From: a bacterium | GTDB lineage: Bacteria > Zixibacteria > MSB-5A5 > WJJR01 | Direction of reading: 5' to 3' | Assembly (NCBI GenBank): GCA_021813505.1 | Contig: JAKAKI010000081.1 | Coordinates: forward strand, 91,234 to 155,233 | DNA length: 64,000 nt | Shown here: positions 28,453-37,718 of the stretch, piece after piece | Position numbering within the stretch: the first letter of the stretch is position 1 | Layout of the letters: every line of letters starts with the position of its first letter | Made by a program: the position numbers and the translations under genes | Notes under the pieces: generated by a model | Database searches by the model: none | What the model was told of the DNA's origin: nothing | What the model saw: only the letters and a program-made list of their open reading frames with translations

Positions 28453-29049
28453 CAGAATTCGCCTCCATGGCGCGTTCAATTGCGCATTGTATCTCTGCTG
28501 CAGAACTGTATACACCGGGGCAAGGGGTTGTTTCCCAGATGGTTCCGGGATTGTGACGGGGGTGAGTCCAAAGGGCTGAAAGCCCCTCAGCCGCTATTCG
28601 CGGCCCGTCAATCGGTAGCGGCGCCCCTGTGTGGGCGCCCCATTGTCTCGGCGCGCGGCGGCGGACCGGGCGGCCACACAGGGCCGCCTCTACGGGGCAG
28701 AGGCGGCGGCGCAAGGAAGAATGGAATCGGATGGGAGGCCAAGGGGCTGAAAGCCCCTTGTCCGCAATTCGCGGTCCGCCGATTAGTAGCGGCGCCCCTG
28801 TGTGGGCGTCCCATTGCATCGGCGCGCGGACCGGGCGGCCACACAGGGCCGCCCCTACGGGTGAAAGCGTGCTGCTGCGCCCGGGCGGCCATCGCAAAGG
28901 GGGAATAGAATCGGATGGGAGGACAAGGGGCTTTCAGCCCCTTGGCCCTTGGACTTTTTCGGCTAAGATGATTGGCAACGCCAATTCTTAGGGAGTATCA
29001 TGGGGGGTTGGCAGAGATTGATCCGAATTAGGCGAGGGTGTGAATCCAT
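28453..29049. other. gap between divergent rplU and uvrB
   Basis: No gene is supported. Most of it is a two-unit tandem of hairpin-rich repeats (28568-28945). Close to uvrB, TTGGCC and TAAGAT about 16 nt apart (around 28944-28971) may be the uvrB promoter, but this is weak. Confidence 0.45.
28568..28945. repeat. tandem copies of a hairpin-bearing repeat
   Basis: Two units start at 28568 and 28739 (171 nt apart) with CAAGGGGCTGAAAGCCCC-like hairpins. Each contains the inverted pair GCGGCGCCCCTGTGTGGGCG and GGGCGGCCACACAGGGCC and ends with GGAATCGGATGGGAGG-like sequence. A third hairpin (28922-28945) closes the array. The units differ by scattered substitutions and small indels. Confidence 0.75.
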
Positions 29050-31050
29050 ATGAGTGTCTTCAATCTGAAAAGTCCGTACACACCGACCGGGGATCAGCCG
29101 GAGGCGATTACGGCGCTGGTGGATGGGCTGAACCGTGGACTGCAATACCAGACCTTGCTGGGGGTCACCGGTTCGGGCAAGACGTTTACGATGGCGAATG
29201 TGATCGCCCAGTGGGAGCGGCCGACATTGGTCATCTCGCACAACAAGACATTGGCCGCCCAGTTGTACGGCGAGTTGAAATCGTTCTTTCCGGACAACGC
29301 GGTCGAGTTCTTTATCAGCTACTACGACTACTACCAGCCGGAAGCTTACGTGCCGCAGACGGACACGTATATCGAGAAGGACACATCGATCAATGACGAT
29401 ATCGACCGCATGCGTCTGCGTGCGACAGCGTCGCTATTGGAGCGGCGCGACGTGATCATCGTGGCGTCGGTGTCGTGCATTTACGGATTAGGCTCGCCGG
29501 AAGATTACAAGAACATGATGATCTTTCTGGAGGTCGGCCAGACGATTCCGCGCGATGAATTGCTACGGAAGCTGATCGACATTCATTACAACCGCAATGA
29601 CTTCGAACTGGCGCGGGGAACGTTTCGGGTGCGCGGGGACACGATTGAGATCATGCCGGCGTACGAGCAGACCGCGGTGCGCGTCGAGCTGTTTGGTGAT
29701 GAAATCGATAAGATCACCCTGGTCGATTCGCTGACGGGTGAAGTCAAACGGCAGCAGAATCGGAAAGCCATCTATCCGGCGAAACACTTCGTCACCACGG
29801 TGCCAAGTCTGCAACGGGCCATCAAGGGAATCGAAATCGAGCTGGCCGAGCGGCTGGAGCAGTTCCGCGCGCAAGACAAGCTGCTCGAAGCGCAACGGCT
29901 GGAATCGCGGACGAAGTTTGATCTGGAGATGCTCAAGGAAGTCGGGTACTGCACCGGGGTCGAGAATTATTCACGCCATCTGTCGGGACGCAAGCCGGGT
30001 GAGCGGCCGTTCACGCTTCTGGATTTCTTTCCCCAGGGAGATTTCCTGACGATCCTCGATGAGTCGCATCAATCGCTGCCGCAGATTCGCGGCATGTACG
30101 CGGGTGACCGGTCACGCAAGGAGGTGCTGGTCGAATACGGCTTCCGGCTGCCGTCGGCGCTGGACAACCGTCCGATGTTCTTCGACGAATTCTGGGCCTC
30201 GCTCGACCGGGTGGTGTTCGCGTCGGCCACGCCGGCTGACCTGGAGTTGGAGCGGTCGGCGGGAGTCGTCGTCGAGCAGATTATCCGGCCGACCGGGCTG
30301 ATCGATCCGGAGATCATTGTCCGTCCGCTGGCCAAGCAGGTCGACGATTTGCTGGAGGAAATCCGCAAGCGCGTGGAACTCCACCAGCGGGTGCTGGTCA
30401 CGACGCTCACGAAGCGCATGGCGGAGGACCTGGCGGACTACCTGGCGCAGATGAAAATCCGGGTGCGGTATCTCCACTCGGAGATCGATGCGATTGAGCG
30501 AACCGAGATTCTGCGCGACTTGCGACTGGCGGAATTCGACGTCTTGGTGGGGATCAACCTGTTGCGCGAGGGACTCGATCTGCCGGAGGTATCGCTGGTC
30601 GCAATTCTCGATGCCGATAAAGAAGGATTCTTGCGCTCCGAGCGGTCGCTGATCCAAGTCTCGGGTCGCGCGGCGCGGCATGTCAACGGCACCGTCGTCA
30701 TGTATGCGGACAAGATCACCGACTCAATGCGCAAAGCGATCGACGAGACTGCACGGCGCCGCACAATTCAGTTGCGCTATAACGAAGAGCATGGGATCGT
30801 GCCGCAGACGATTGTGAAGAGCGAAGAGGAAATCCGGCGCGCCACGGTGTTCGCCGATTCCAAAACCGATTTGCCGCCGTCCGAGAAGCCTGACCGTCCT
30901 ACCGGATTCGAGCAAATGGAGCTCGAGGATCAGATCCTGTTTCTCACCAAAGCGATGAAGGAAGCATCCAAGAAACTCGACTTTGAACGGGCGGCACATC
31001 TGCGAGATGAAATCGCGGAGGTGCGGAAGAGGCGGCATGGGGGGAAGTGA
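29050..31050 (+). CDS. uvrB: UvrB, nucleotide excision repair helicase subunit
   Basis: A 666-residue protein that verifies DNA damage delivered by UvrA and recruits UvrC. Walker [13 protein letters not shown] lies near residue 35, the beta-hairpin region [20 protein letters not shown] near 95, the DESH helicase motif near 335 and helicase motif [10 protein letters not shown] near 537. A C-terminal UVR domain is [19 protein letters not shown]. Complete and normal in length. It stands alone; uvrA and uvrC are not in the window. Confidence 0.97.
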   Translation: MSVFNLKSPYTPTGDQPEAITALVDGLNRGLQYQTLLGVTGSGKTFTMANVIAQWERPTLVISHNKTLAAQLYGELKSFFPDNAVEFFISYYDYYQPEAYVPQTDTYIEKDTSINDDIDRMRLRATASLLERRDVIIVASVSCIYGLGSPEDYKNMMIFLEVGQTIPRDELLRKLIDIHYNRNDFELARGTFRVRGDTIEIMPAYEQTAVRVELFGDEIDKITLVDSLTGEVKRQQNRKAIYPAKHFVTTVPSLQRAIKGIEIELAERLEQFRAQDKLLEAQRLESRTKFDLEMLKEVGYCTGVENYSRHLSGRKPGERPFTLLDFFPQGDFLTILDESHQSLPQIRGMYAGDRSRKEVLVEYGFRLPSALDNRPMFFDEFWASLDRVVFASATPADLELERSAGVVVEQIIRPTGLIDPEIIVRPLAKQVDDLLEEIRKRVELHQRVLVTTLTKRMAEDLADYLAQMKIRVRYLHSEIDAIERTEILRDLRLAEFDVLVGINLLREGLDLPEVSLVAILDADKEGFLRSERSLIQVSGRAARHVNGTVVMYADKITDSMRKAIDETARRRTIQLRYNEEHGIVPQTIVKSEEEIRRATVFADSKTDLPPSEKPDRPTGFEQMELEDQILFLTKAMKEASKKLDFERAAHLRDEIAEVRKRRHGGK

Positions 31051-31209
31051 TAACTGTGACAATGGAGCCCCTTGAAGCGAGTGGCTCAGATCGAAGCTAA
31101 CGATGAATACGTCAACAACAGGGGAAGGTGGGACCGTTCACCGACCACCCAGCTGTATGCCTCTTGCAAGGAAGGCCACATTGTGTTCCTTTCGCGTGGC
31201 GAGAGGTGC

Positions 31210-31233
31210 CACGGACAAACTTGTTTGTCCGTG
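31210..31233. repeat. REP-like palindrome left of the RAYT gene
   Basis: CACGGACAAAC and GTTTGTCCGTG form a near-perfect palindrome, followed by a T-run (31235-31240). It shares the CACGGACAAA arm with the hairpin right of the RAYT gene. Confidence 0.75.
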
Positions 31234-31328
31234 TCTTTTTTGGACGTGCTGCGGGCAATAGAAGGCGGGCAAACGCACAGGGCATCCAACGCCGAATCCC
31301 CTTGTCCAGGACCCGCAGCCAGCTCTTC

Positions 31329-31967
31329 ATGACCCAGATGGATCTCCCCCGAAAGCACTTCAATCGATTCAACGACCCGGGACATGCGCACGCGCTGACG
31401 TTCTCATGTAACGGGCGCCTCCCGCTTTTGTCCCGCGATCGGACGCGGGTTTGGCTAATCAATGCCCTCGAAGCAGCCCGCCTGAAATACAGATTCGCCA
31501 TCCTGGCCTATGTTATCATGCCGGAGCATGTCCACCTGCTTGTGTATCCACGTGAAGAACAATATGATGTCTCGGCATTCTTGAAGGCAGTGAAACAGGC
31601 TGTTGCACGCAAGGCGAAGCACTTTCTTGCCATTGAAGCACCGGAATGGCTCCAAAGACTCAGCGTGAGAACACCGGAGGGAAAGGTCTTCCGATTTTGG
31701 CAGCAGGGTCCGGGATTCGATTCGAACATCACTTCGATGGAAACGCTCCGTAGGCAGATTGAATACATCCACTACAATCCTGTGCGTCGAGGACTTGTCG
31801 ATGTGCCCGGGGCTTGGCTGTGGTCGAGCGCTGGTACCATGGAATCTGGAAGGATCAGGAGATTGATCGTCGATCCGATAGATGGAATCTTCCCTCAAGA
31901 GACTGCCTGCGCGGAGACTGAGAGCGGCAGGCCCTCAGTCGGGCAAAAAGACACGGACAAAGAATGA
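31329..31967 (+). CDS. REP-associated tyrosine transposase (RAYT, IS200-like)
   Basis: A 212-residue single-strand nuclease of the Y1/HUH type, the family that mobilises or processes REP sequences. Seen: the HUH metal motif EHVHLLV near residue 63, the N-terminal YRFAILAYVIM strand, and the helix IEYIHYNPVRRGLVD near 145, whose Tyr residues fit the catalytic position. The in-frame reading extends upstream to 31128, but similarity begins at the ATG at 31329. The last codons run into the left arm of a perfect 22-bp hairpin. The gene is flanked on both sides by palindromes sharing CACGGACAAA. Confidence 0.88.
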   Translation: MTQMDLPRKHFNRFNDPGHAHALTFSCNGRLPLLSRDRTRVWLINALEAARLKYRFAILAYVIMPEHVHLLVYPREEQYDVSAFLKAVKQAVARKAKHFLAIEAPEWLQRLSVRTPEGKVFRFWQQGPGFDSNITSMETLRRQIEYIHYNPVRRGLVDVPGAWLWSSAGTMESGRIRRLIVDPIDGIFPQETACAETESGRPSVGQKDTDKE

Positions 31968-31999
31968 CGGCACTAACGTGCCGTCATTCTTTGTCCGTG
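31952..31999. repeat. perfect 22-bp-stem hairpin right of the RAYT gene
   Basis: The arms 31952-31973 and 31978-31999 are perfect complements (beginning CACGGACAAAGAATGACG) with loop TAAC. The RAYT stop codon lies inside the left arm. The first ten bases equal the arm of the palindrome at 31210. Confidence 0.9.
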
Positions 32000-32062
32000 G
32001 CACCCTCTTTTCGTGTCACCCTCTCTTCGTCGCACCCTCTTTTCATCGTACCCTTTGGCCGT
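31999..32062. repeat. 16-nt tandem repeat next to the RAYT hairpin
   Basis: Four consecutive 16-mers: GGCACCCTCTTTTCGT, GTCACCCTCTCTTCGT, CGCACCCTCTTTTCAT and a degenerate CGTACCCTTTGGCCGT. The array begins at the last base of the hairpin. Confidence 0.8.
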
Positions 32063-32080
32063 GGCACCGCACTCTGGGCA

Positions 32081-33763
32081 CTAGGCAGATTCTGGGATTA
32101 CGCTTCCCTTCCTCTCATTCCTGAGTTTGACAATTGCGGCGACTGCCAAGTAGAGCGCCAACAAGATCAGAGCAATTGCCGAGATGCTGTTGATCAGCGC
32201 GATGTCTAGGCCTTGAGCCACGGCGATGTTGGAGATTGCGAGTCGACCCAGTGACCAGAGGGTGATGGTCAGGACGAAGATCATTGGTAGAAGGGTGAAG
32301 GCGATTCGCTTGCGCGCCTGATAGAGCCAGACGGTGATTGATAATAGCGAGAGCGCGGCGAGCAGTTGATTGGAGGAACCGAAGAGTGTCCAGAACTTGA
32401 CCCACGATCCCTCGGGGGCGCCGGCGAGAAAATAGACGGGCAGGGCGATCGTAATCAGCGTTCCCCAAACCGCGCCCATTCTCCCCTTCCAGCCAAACAA
32501 CTCTTGCACGATCATGCGCCCCAGGCGGGTGCAGACGTCGAGCGTGTCGAACACAAATGTCGAGAACGCCATCGCGCCGAAGGTGACGGCGAATTTGAGA
32601 TTGGCCTTGCCGATCAATAGGCAGAGGAAATTGCCGATGCCGTTACCGTAGATTGTCCCCGGCTTGAGACCCTTGATGTCGTCTTGTGTGACGATCATGA
32701 TCGTCACCAGCGCGATCAGCGCGACGAATCCCTCGGCGAGCATGGCCCCGTAACCGACCGGCTTCATGTGCGACTCGCGGTCAACCTGTTTGGACGTAGT
32801 TCCAGAGCAGACCAGTCCGTGGAAGCCTGAACAGGCCCCACAGGCAATGGTGACGAACAAAAATGGGAACATCGCGCCGGTCATGCCGCCGACGTCCCAC
32901 GAGTGAAATGCCTCCTGCTTGATTTCGTAACCGCCGAAGAAGACGCCCACGATTCCGAGCGCCAACGCGAGATACAACACAAAGCCGCCGAGGTAACCGC
33001 GGGGCTGCAAGAGCGCCCACACGGGAACAACCGATGCGACACAACAGTACGCCAGAATCAGGATGCCCCACATGCGCGCATCCATAATCAACAGGGTCGA
33101 GATCTTGGTGCCGAAGTACGCCAGCCCCAAGGTCAGCGGAACGAAAATGATCGTCACCAGCCAGAGCGGCGGCTTCAGGTAACGTTGCACGATGCCCATG
33201 ATGACCGCCAGCAGGAGGTACATCACACTGGCCGCAGCGACCGCACCGCCGGGATTGAAGCTGACCTTGACCGCCTCCAATTCCTCCGTGACACCGACAA
33301 AACTGGCGGCGGTGATATCGGCGAAGGCGACGATCACATAGATGAGCGCGATCCAAATGAAGGCCATCATCGCCATTCCGGCGCGCGGGCCGAGATGATC
33401 GCGCGTGATTTCGGCGATTGAGCGGGCGCCGTGGCGAACCGATGCGGTCAACGTCGAGAAATCATGCACCGCGCCAATCAGGACAACGCCGAGGCCGATC
33501 CACAGAAGGCACGGCAGCCAGCCGAATGTCTGGCAGGCGAGAATCGGACCGGCGATTGGTCCGGCGGCGGCGATGGCGGAAAAATGCTGGGCGAATAGAT
33601 AGAAGGGGCGTGTCGGAACGTAGTCGATGCCATCGTTGACCGTGTGCGCTGGGGTGATGCGTTTGTCATCGAGGGCAAACTGCCGCGCCACCCAACCGCC
33701 GTAGAGGCGATAGGCCAGGACCATCAAGATCAGGAAAGAAATTGTAATCAGCAGGACACTCAC
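32081..33763 (-). CDS. cstA: CstA family carbon starvation protein / peptide or pyruvate transporter
   Basis: A 560-residue membrane protein with about 16 helices. CstA and its relatives take up peptides or pyruvate. The N-terminal RYTP-type region (YRLYGGWVARQF), PIAGPILACQTFGWLP and GARSIAEITRDHLG are conserved family landmarks. Translation starts at a GTG preceded by GGAGGG. No regulator adjoins it; it lies between the RAYT element and the arsenic region, convergent with the former. Confidence 0.93.
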   Translation of the reverse strand: MSVLLITISFLILMVLAYRLYGGWVARQFALDDKRITPAHTVNDGIDYVPTRPFYLFAQHFSAIAAAGPIAGPILACQTFGWLPCLLWIGLGVVLIGAVHDFSTLTASVRHGARSIAEITRDHLGPRAGMAMMAFIWIALIYVIVAFADITAASFVGVTEELEAVKVSFNPGGAVAAASVMYLLLAVIMGIVQRYLKPPLWLVTIIFVPLTLGLAYFGTKISTLLIMDARMWGILILAYCCVASVVPVWALLQPRGYLGGFVLYLALALGIVGVFFGGYEIKQEAFHSWDVGGMTGAMFPFLFVTIACGACSGFHGLVCSGTTSKQVDRESHMKPVGYGAMLAEGFVALIALVTIMIVTQDDIKGLKPGTIYGNGIGNFLCLLIGKANLKFAVTFGAMAFSTFVFDTLDVCTRLGRMIVQELFGWKGRMGAVWGTLITIALPVYFLAGAPEGSWVKFWTLFGSSNQLLAALSLLSITVWLYQARKRIAFTLLPMIFVLTITLWSLGRLAISNIAVAQGLDIALINSISAIALILLALYLAVAAIVKLRNERKGSVIPESA

Positions 33764-33928
33764 GGCCGGGTTTCCTCCCTCCGGGACGAAGTGTCATAAA
33801 AACGGGATTGCAGTGATGGAGCAAGCGCAATGTTGAGGGAATCCATGGTCGATTGTGACCGCGCCCCCTGCGTTCGCTGATCAAAGCGTTTACTAATGGC
33901 TCGCCGATGCCCTATCGGTCGGCAGTTT

Positions 33929-34010
33929 GCCAATTGGCGTCCATTGAGGAAATTCGTGTCATTCCTTGGCCAATTTGCCAAACGGCCCATATCACCCTGG
34001 GCGTATATGG
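33929..34010 (+). promoter_or_regulatory. candidate ArsR operator region
   Basis: Three inverted repeats lie upstream of the arsR-type gene at 34023: GCCAATTGGC (33929-33938), TTGGC-N6-GCCAA (33966-33981) and CCATAT-N12-ATATGG (33987-34010). GCCAATTGGC recurs downstream of the gene at 34373. Dyads of this size are typical binding sites of ArsR/SmtB dimers. Confidence 0.5.
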
Positions 34011-34022
34011 CACGAGGCAACC

Positions 34023-34346
34023 ATGACTGGCAACAAGACGAGAACACAATACGAGGCGCGGGCGCGAGTGATCAAGGCCATGGCGCACCCGAGCCGTCTG
34101 CTCATCATCGACGAACTAAACCGTCGCGAGCGTTGCGTTCACGAGCTCACAGAAATTGTCGGGACCGACATCTCCACGGTCTCCAAGCACCTTTCCGTCC
34201 TGAAGAACGCCGGTATCGTCACCGATGAGAAGCGGGGTGTGATGGTTTACTACCGGCTGAGGGTGCCGTGCATTCTGAATTTCTTCGGTTGCGTGGAGAG
34301 CGTCCTGAAACAAGCCGCAAAGGACAGCTTGAGCGTCGTCGGATGA
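34023..34346 (+). CDS. arsR: ArsR/SmtB-family transcriptional repressor
   Basis: A 107-residue winged-helix repressor that should release DNA when metalloid binds. Helix-turn-helix segment TDISTVSKHLSVLKNAGIV near 50-68, then the wing DEKRGVMVYYRL. Candidate metalloid ligands are C40 in RERCVHEL and two C-terminal cysteines (VPCILNFFGC). The ATG at 34023 has GAGG upstream. It heads an operon with a thioredoxin-like protein, an ArsP-type permease, an ArsF-like protein and an ArsG-like permease. Confidence 0.9.
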   Translation: MTGNKTRTQYEARARVIKAMAHPSRLLIIDELNRRERCVHELTEIVGTDISTVSKHLSVLKNAGIVTDEKRGVMVYYRLRVPCILNFFGCVESVLKQAAKDSLSVVG

Positions 34347-34367
34347 GGTGGATTCGCAGTCACATTA

Positions 34368-34382
34368 ATTGGCCAATTGGCA
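34368..34382 (+). promoter_or_regulatory. second copy of the ArsR-type dyad
   Basis: AATTGGCCAATTGGC contains TTGGCCAA and the same GCCAATTGGC decamer found at 33929. It lies in the 64-nt gap between arsR and the thioredoxin-like gene, where it could control an internal promoter. Confidence 0.4.
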
Positions 34383-34410
34383 CAATAAGCAAACATTGAG
34401 GCGGATCACG

Positions 34411-34659
34411 ATGGAAATCGAAGTGCTGGGACCTGGCTGCAATAACTGCAAGAAGCTTCATGCGGAGACCGAGAAAGCGCTTCACCAACTGGGTCTCGAG
34501 GTGCCGGTGACCAAGGTCGAGAGGATCGATGAGATTGTGGCGCACGGGGCGCTGATGACTCCGGCGCTAGTCATCAACGGTAAGGTCAAGGCGGCGGGGC
34601 GTATTCCATCGCAGGCGGAATTGACCAGTTGGCTGGCAACGGCGGCGATGGATAGGTGA
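34411..34659 (+). CDS. small thioredoxin/glutaredoxin-like protein (TM0996 family)
   Basis: An 82-residue redox protein with the motif GPGCNNCKK (C10 and C13) and the cis-Pro loop MTPALVINGKVKAAG. Such redox-active disulfide proteins are regularly encoded next to ArsR and ArsP-type permeases, where they may reduce or hand on metalloids. It follows arsR and precedes the permease by 4 nt. Confidence 0.88.
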   Translation: MEIEVLGPGCNNCKKLHAETEKALHQLGLEVPVTKVERIDEIVAHGALMTPALVINGKVKAAGRIPSQAELTSWLATAAMDR

Positions 34660-34663
34660 CGCA

Positions 34664-35770
34664 GTGCGTACCCCGGCAAACCCACAGCAATTGTCGAAAG
34701 TCAGCGCCGAACCGCCGACGCCGAGACGCGAGCCGATTCTGATTTCACCGACGCGCGCTCGGGGCAGGTTGTGGGTGTGGATCGTACCCGCGGCCCTCGC
34801 GTGGATCCTGCTATACGGGCTCTTGGAATCAGTGAGTCGCTGGGTCACGTATCGTGCCATCGGGCTTGACGATTCAACACATCTCGCACGAGCGGTTCAG
34901 TTCTTTCTCTATGAGTCGCCGAAAGTGCTGATGCTACTGATTGTTGTGGTCTTCGGCGTCGGAATTGTACGTTCATTCTTCACTCCTGAGCGGACGCGTC
35001 GAGCCTTGGCGGGCACCCGAGAGTCACTGGGAAATGTGCTGGCGGGCGGGCTTGGCGTCGTAACACCGTTTTGCTCCTGTTCGGCGGTGCCCCTCTTTTT
35101 GGGATTTGTGGAAGCGGGCGTGCCGCTAGGCGTTACTCTATCCTTTCTGATTTCGGCCCCGATGGTGAACGAAGTTGCGTTGGTTCTGTTGTTCGGTCTT
35201 TTCGGATGGCGTGTCGCGGCGATCTACCTCGGCACAGGCCTCGCTCTCGCAATCGTCGCAGGGTGGACATTAGGACGTCTGCATCTCGAGCGCTTCGTTG
35301 AATCGTGGGTGTATGATGTGCGAATCGGGATGGTTGCAGAAAAAGAAAGCCTCACCTGGAATGACCGGCTCCAGCGAGCGATCCAGGCCGTTCGCGAAAT
35401 TGTCGGAAAAGTCTGGCCATACGTGGTTGCGGGGATAGCCGTGGGGGCAGGCATCCATGGCTATGTTCCCGAGGGCTTCATGGCGGGGATTATGGGAAAA
35501 TCCGCCTGGTGGTCGGTACCCGCGGCAGTTTTGATCGGCGTTCCGATGTACTCTAACGCGGCCGGAATCGTTCCGGTGGTGCAGGCTCTGCTCGAGAAGG
35601 GTGCGGCGTTGGGGACGGTGCTGGCGTTCATGATGGCCGTCATCGGTCTCTCACTCCCCGAAACGATCATTCTCAGAAAAGTTCTAAAACTCCCTCTGAT
35701 CGGCGCTTTCGTCGGAATTGTGGCGCTCGGAATACTCTTCATCGGTTATCTATTCAATGCCCTGTTTTGA
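34664..35770 (+). CDS. ArsP-type permease (PF03773 family)
   Basis: A 368-residue membrane protein with about eight helices. The family includes ArsP, an efflux permease for trivalent organoarsenicals, and many uncharacterised permeases. The signature TPFCSCSAVPLFLGF with paired Cys lies in the third helix region (near 126-140), followed by SFLISAPMVNEVALVLL. A second repeat has GVPMYSNAAGIVPV. Starts with GTG after AGGTGA. Substrate inferred from the ars context: a trivalent arsenical. Confidence 0.85.
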   Translation: MRTPANPQQLSKVSAEPPTPRREPILISPTRARGRLWVWIVPAALAWILLYGLLESVSRWVTYRAIGLDDSTHLARAVQFFLYESPKVLMLLIVVVFGVGIVRSFFTPERTRRALAGTRESLGNVLAGGLGVVTPFCSCSAVPLFLGFVEAGVPLGVTLSFLISAPMVNEVALVLLFGLFGWRVAAIYLGTGLALAIVAGWTLGRLHLERFVESWVYDVRIGMVAEKESLTWNDRLQRAIQAVREIVGKVWPYVVAGIAVGAGIHGYVPEGFMAGIMGKSAWWSVPAAVLIGVPMYSNAAGIVPVVQALLEKGAALGTVLAFMMAVIGLSLPETIILRKVLKLPLIGAFVGIVALGILFIGYLFNALF

Positions 35771-35783
35771 GGAGGATCCATTC

Positions 35784-36245
35784 GTGAATGTGAAGAGAAT
35801 GATCACGATGACGCTTTTGGCCTTCGTCGTCGTCAGCCTCATCTGGCTGATCGTGCGTGAAGTATCTCCGAAGCGTGCTGAAACGGACGCGGCGATCGCG
35901 CATGAAGGCCGCCAGGTGATGGTCTACTACTTCCATCGTACTGCGCGCTGCGTGACCTGTCTGAAAATCGAGTCCCTCGCGAAACAAGAAGTTGAATCGA
36001 GCTTCGCCGCGGAGTTGAAACGGGGCGACGTGAGGTTTCAGAGCCTCAATGTCGAAGAGGCGGGCAACGAACACTTTGTGAAGGATTACAGCCTGGTCTC
36101 ACAGTCCCTCGTGCTGGTCGATTACCGCAATGGTGCCCAAGGTCAATGGAAGAACCTCGATGCGGTTTGGGACTTGGTGCATGCCGAAGAGGACTTCGCT
36201 CGCTATGTTCGGGATGAAGTACGGGCATTTGTGGGGAGCACATGA
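35784..36245 (+). CDS. ArsF-like exported thioredoxin-fold protein
   Basis: A 153-residue protein anchored by one N-terminal helix (~5-25). Its VYYFHRTARCVTCLKIE has a TxRCxTC motif (cysteines about 58 and 61), the mark of the family annotated as ArsF of nitrophenyl/aromatic arsenical clusters. The GTG at 35784 is chosen for the GGAGG upstream; an ATG at 35799 is the alternative. It overlaps the next gene by ATGA. Inferred role: electron or metalloid transfer to the CcdA-like membrane protein that follows. Confidence 0.78.
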   Translation: MNVKRMITMTLLAFVVVSLIWLIVREVSPKRAETDAAIAHEGRQVMVYYFHRTARCVTCLKIESLAKQEVESSFAAELKRGDVRFQSLNVEEAGNEHFVKDYSLVSQSLVLVDYRNGAQGQWKNLDAVWDLVHAEEDFARYVRDEVRAFVGST

Positions 36246-36928
36246 TCGAATCGTACTGGCTGGGAGGAGCATCAGCGATTTGGCTGGGCATTTTGACCTC
36301 GATCAGCCCCTGCCCATTGGCCACTAATATCGCCGCCGTTTCTTACATCGGGCGGCAGGTCGGGTCCCCGTGGCGAGTCGTCAGTTCGGGGATCGCCTAT
36401 TCGGCGGGACGAATGTTGACCTACGCCGTGCTGGGTGCGATCCTCGTGGCCAGCATCGCCTCGGCATCGCGCGTATCGGACCTTCTCCAATCGTATGCAA
36501 GCAAGGCCCTGGGACCATTGCTCATCCTTGTGGGCATGGTGCTGTTGAATTTGATCAACCTGCGACTCCCCGGTCTCGGTGCACGCACATGGCAAGAGCG
36601 GGCCGCGGGCGGGATCTGGGGCGCAGGCCTGTTGGGACTTGTGTTTGCGCTGACTTTTTGCCCGGTGTCCGCGGCTTTGTTCTTTGGCAGTTTGATTCCT
36701 CTCTCTGTAAAGCAAAACTCATCCGTGGCGTACCCAATCCTCTATGGCCTGGGCACTGCTCTGCCGGTACTGGTCTTTGGCATTGCCTTGGGCGTGGGCG
36801 CACGCTGGGTGGCGGTGGGTCTGCATCGCCTCACGCAGATCGAACGGTGGGCGCGCTACGCCACCGGCGCGGTGTTCATCGGCGTAGGAATCTATCTGAC
36901 GCTGGTGTACATCCTCGGCATTCTGTAG
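36242..36928 (+). CDS. ArsG/CcdA-like membrane protein
   Basis: A 228-residue six-helix protein. The paired motifs ISPCPLATN (helix 1) and TFCPVSAALFFGS (helix 4) match CcdA/DsbD-type thiol electron carriers, with one Cys per repeat. Relatives beside ArsF-like genes are annotated as the arsenical efflux permease ArsG. With the TxRCxTC protein upstream it probably forms a thiol relay or exporter pair. It is the last gene of the operon. Confidence 0.8.
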   Translation: MIESYWLGGASAIWLGILTSISPCPLATNIAAVSYIGRQVGSPWRVVSSGIAYSAGRMLTYAVLGAILVASIASASRVSDLLQSYASKALGPLLILVGMVLLNLINLRLPGLGARTWQERAAGGIWGAGLLGLVFALTFCPVSAALFFGSLIPLSVKQNSSVAYPILYGLGTALPVLVFGIALGVGARWVAVGLHRLTQIERWARYATGAVFIGVGIYLTLVYILGIL

Positions 36929-36954
36929 ATGGTGCGTCTTGACACGCACCATCT
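36927..36954. terminator. hairpin between the convergent ars operons
   Basis: A perfect 11-bp stem (AGATGGTGCGT with ACGCACCATCT) and 6-nt loop overlap the stop codon of the ArsG-like gene. No T-run follows in either direction, so termination here may be weak. Confidence 0.5.
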
Positions 36955-36998
36955 TCCAGAACTGTGCATATAGTAATGGCCCAGGCGACCGTTCATTA

Positions 36999-37715
36999 TC
37001 ACGATGACCGAACTCCGACCCGCTCCAAATTCGACGTGGTTCCGGATCCGGGTACTTCTTGAATCCGGCCATCACGAAGTGAGATGTGCCGGTCACCGGC
37101 GGTCGCGACCTCGTTCGAATGGGTGACCAGTATGATGGTCTTCCCCTCGTGGTTGAGGTCAGCCAGCAGAGACAAGAGATCCGCCGTCAGACTGGGATCC
37201 AGGCTTCCCGTCGGTTCATCGGCGAGAATGACTGATGGGTTGTTCGCGAGGGTGCGCGCCATCGCCACCCGCTGCTGCTGGCCGACTGAGAGTTGCGACG
37301 GCTTGTGGTTAAGCCGGGAACTCAGATCTACCCGTCTCAGGAGACCCACCGCGATATCTTTGTGCTTACCCCGACCGCTACCGTTGAGCATCAAGGGCAG
37401 CGCCACATTTTCCCAGGCGGTCAGGTAGGGAACCAGATGGAACTGCTGAAAAACAAACCCAATAGTTTTGGTGCGGAACTGCGCGAGTGCCGGAGGAGTC
37501 TGGCGATAGATGTCCACACCATCGAACATCACGCGCCCCGACGTGGGATGCGACAACCCGCCCAGCGTCATGAGCAGAGTGGATTTCCCGCTTCCAGAGG
37601 GTCCTGTCACTGTGAGGTACTCACCTTTCTGTACTTCGAACGACACGCCATCCAAGGCCTTGATTGTCTCCCGGCCAACTGCAAACGCCCTTGTCAGATT
37701 CTCAATTCGTATCAT
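36999..37715 (-). CDS. ABC transporter ATP-binding protein (MacB/LolD type)
   Basis: A 238-residue ATPase. Walker A GPSGSGKST is at 38-46, Q-loop in FVFQQFHLV, signature LSVGQQQR, Walker B VILADEPTGSLD and switch His in LVTHSN. It pairs with the permease gene 3 nt upstream and is the last gene of the minus-strand ars operon. Transporters of this type work by mechanotransmission on periplasmic substrates rather than by classic import. Confidence 0.9.
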   Translation of the reverse strand: MIRIENLTRAFAVGRETIKALDGVSFEVQKGEYLTVTGPSGSGKSTLLMTLGGLSHPTSGRVMFDGVDIYRQTPPALAQFRTKTIGFVFQQFHLVPYLTAWENVALPLMLNGSGRGKHKDIAVGLLRRVDLSSRLNHKPSQLSVGQQQRVAMARTLANNPSVILADEPTGSLDPSLTADLLSLLADLNHEGKTIILVTHSNEVATAGDRHISLRDGRIQEVPGSGTTSNLERVGVRSS

Positions 37716-37718
37716 AGG

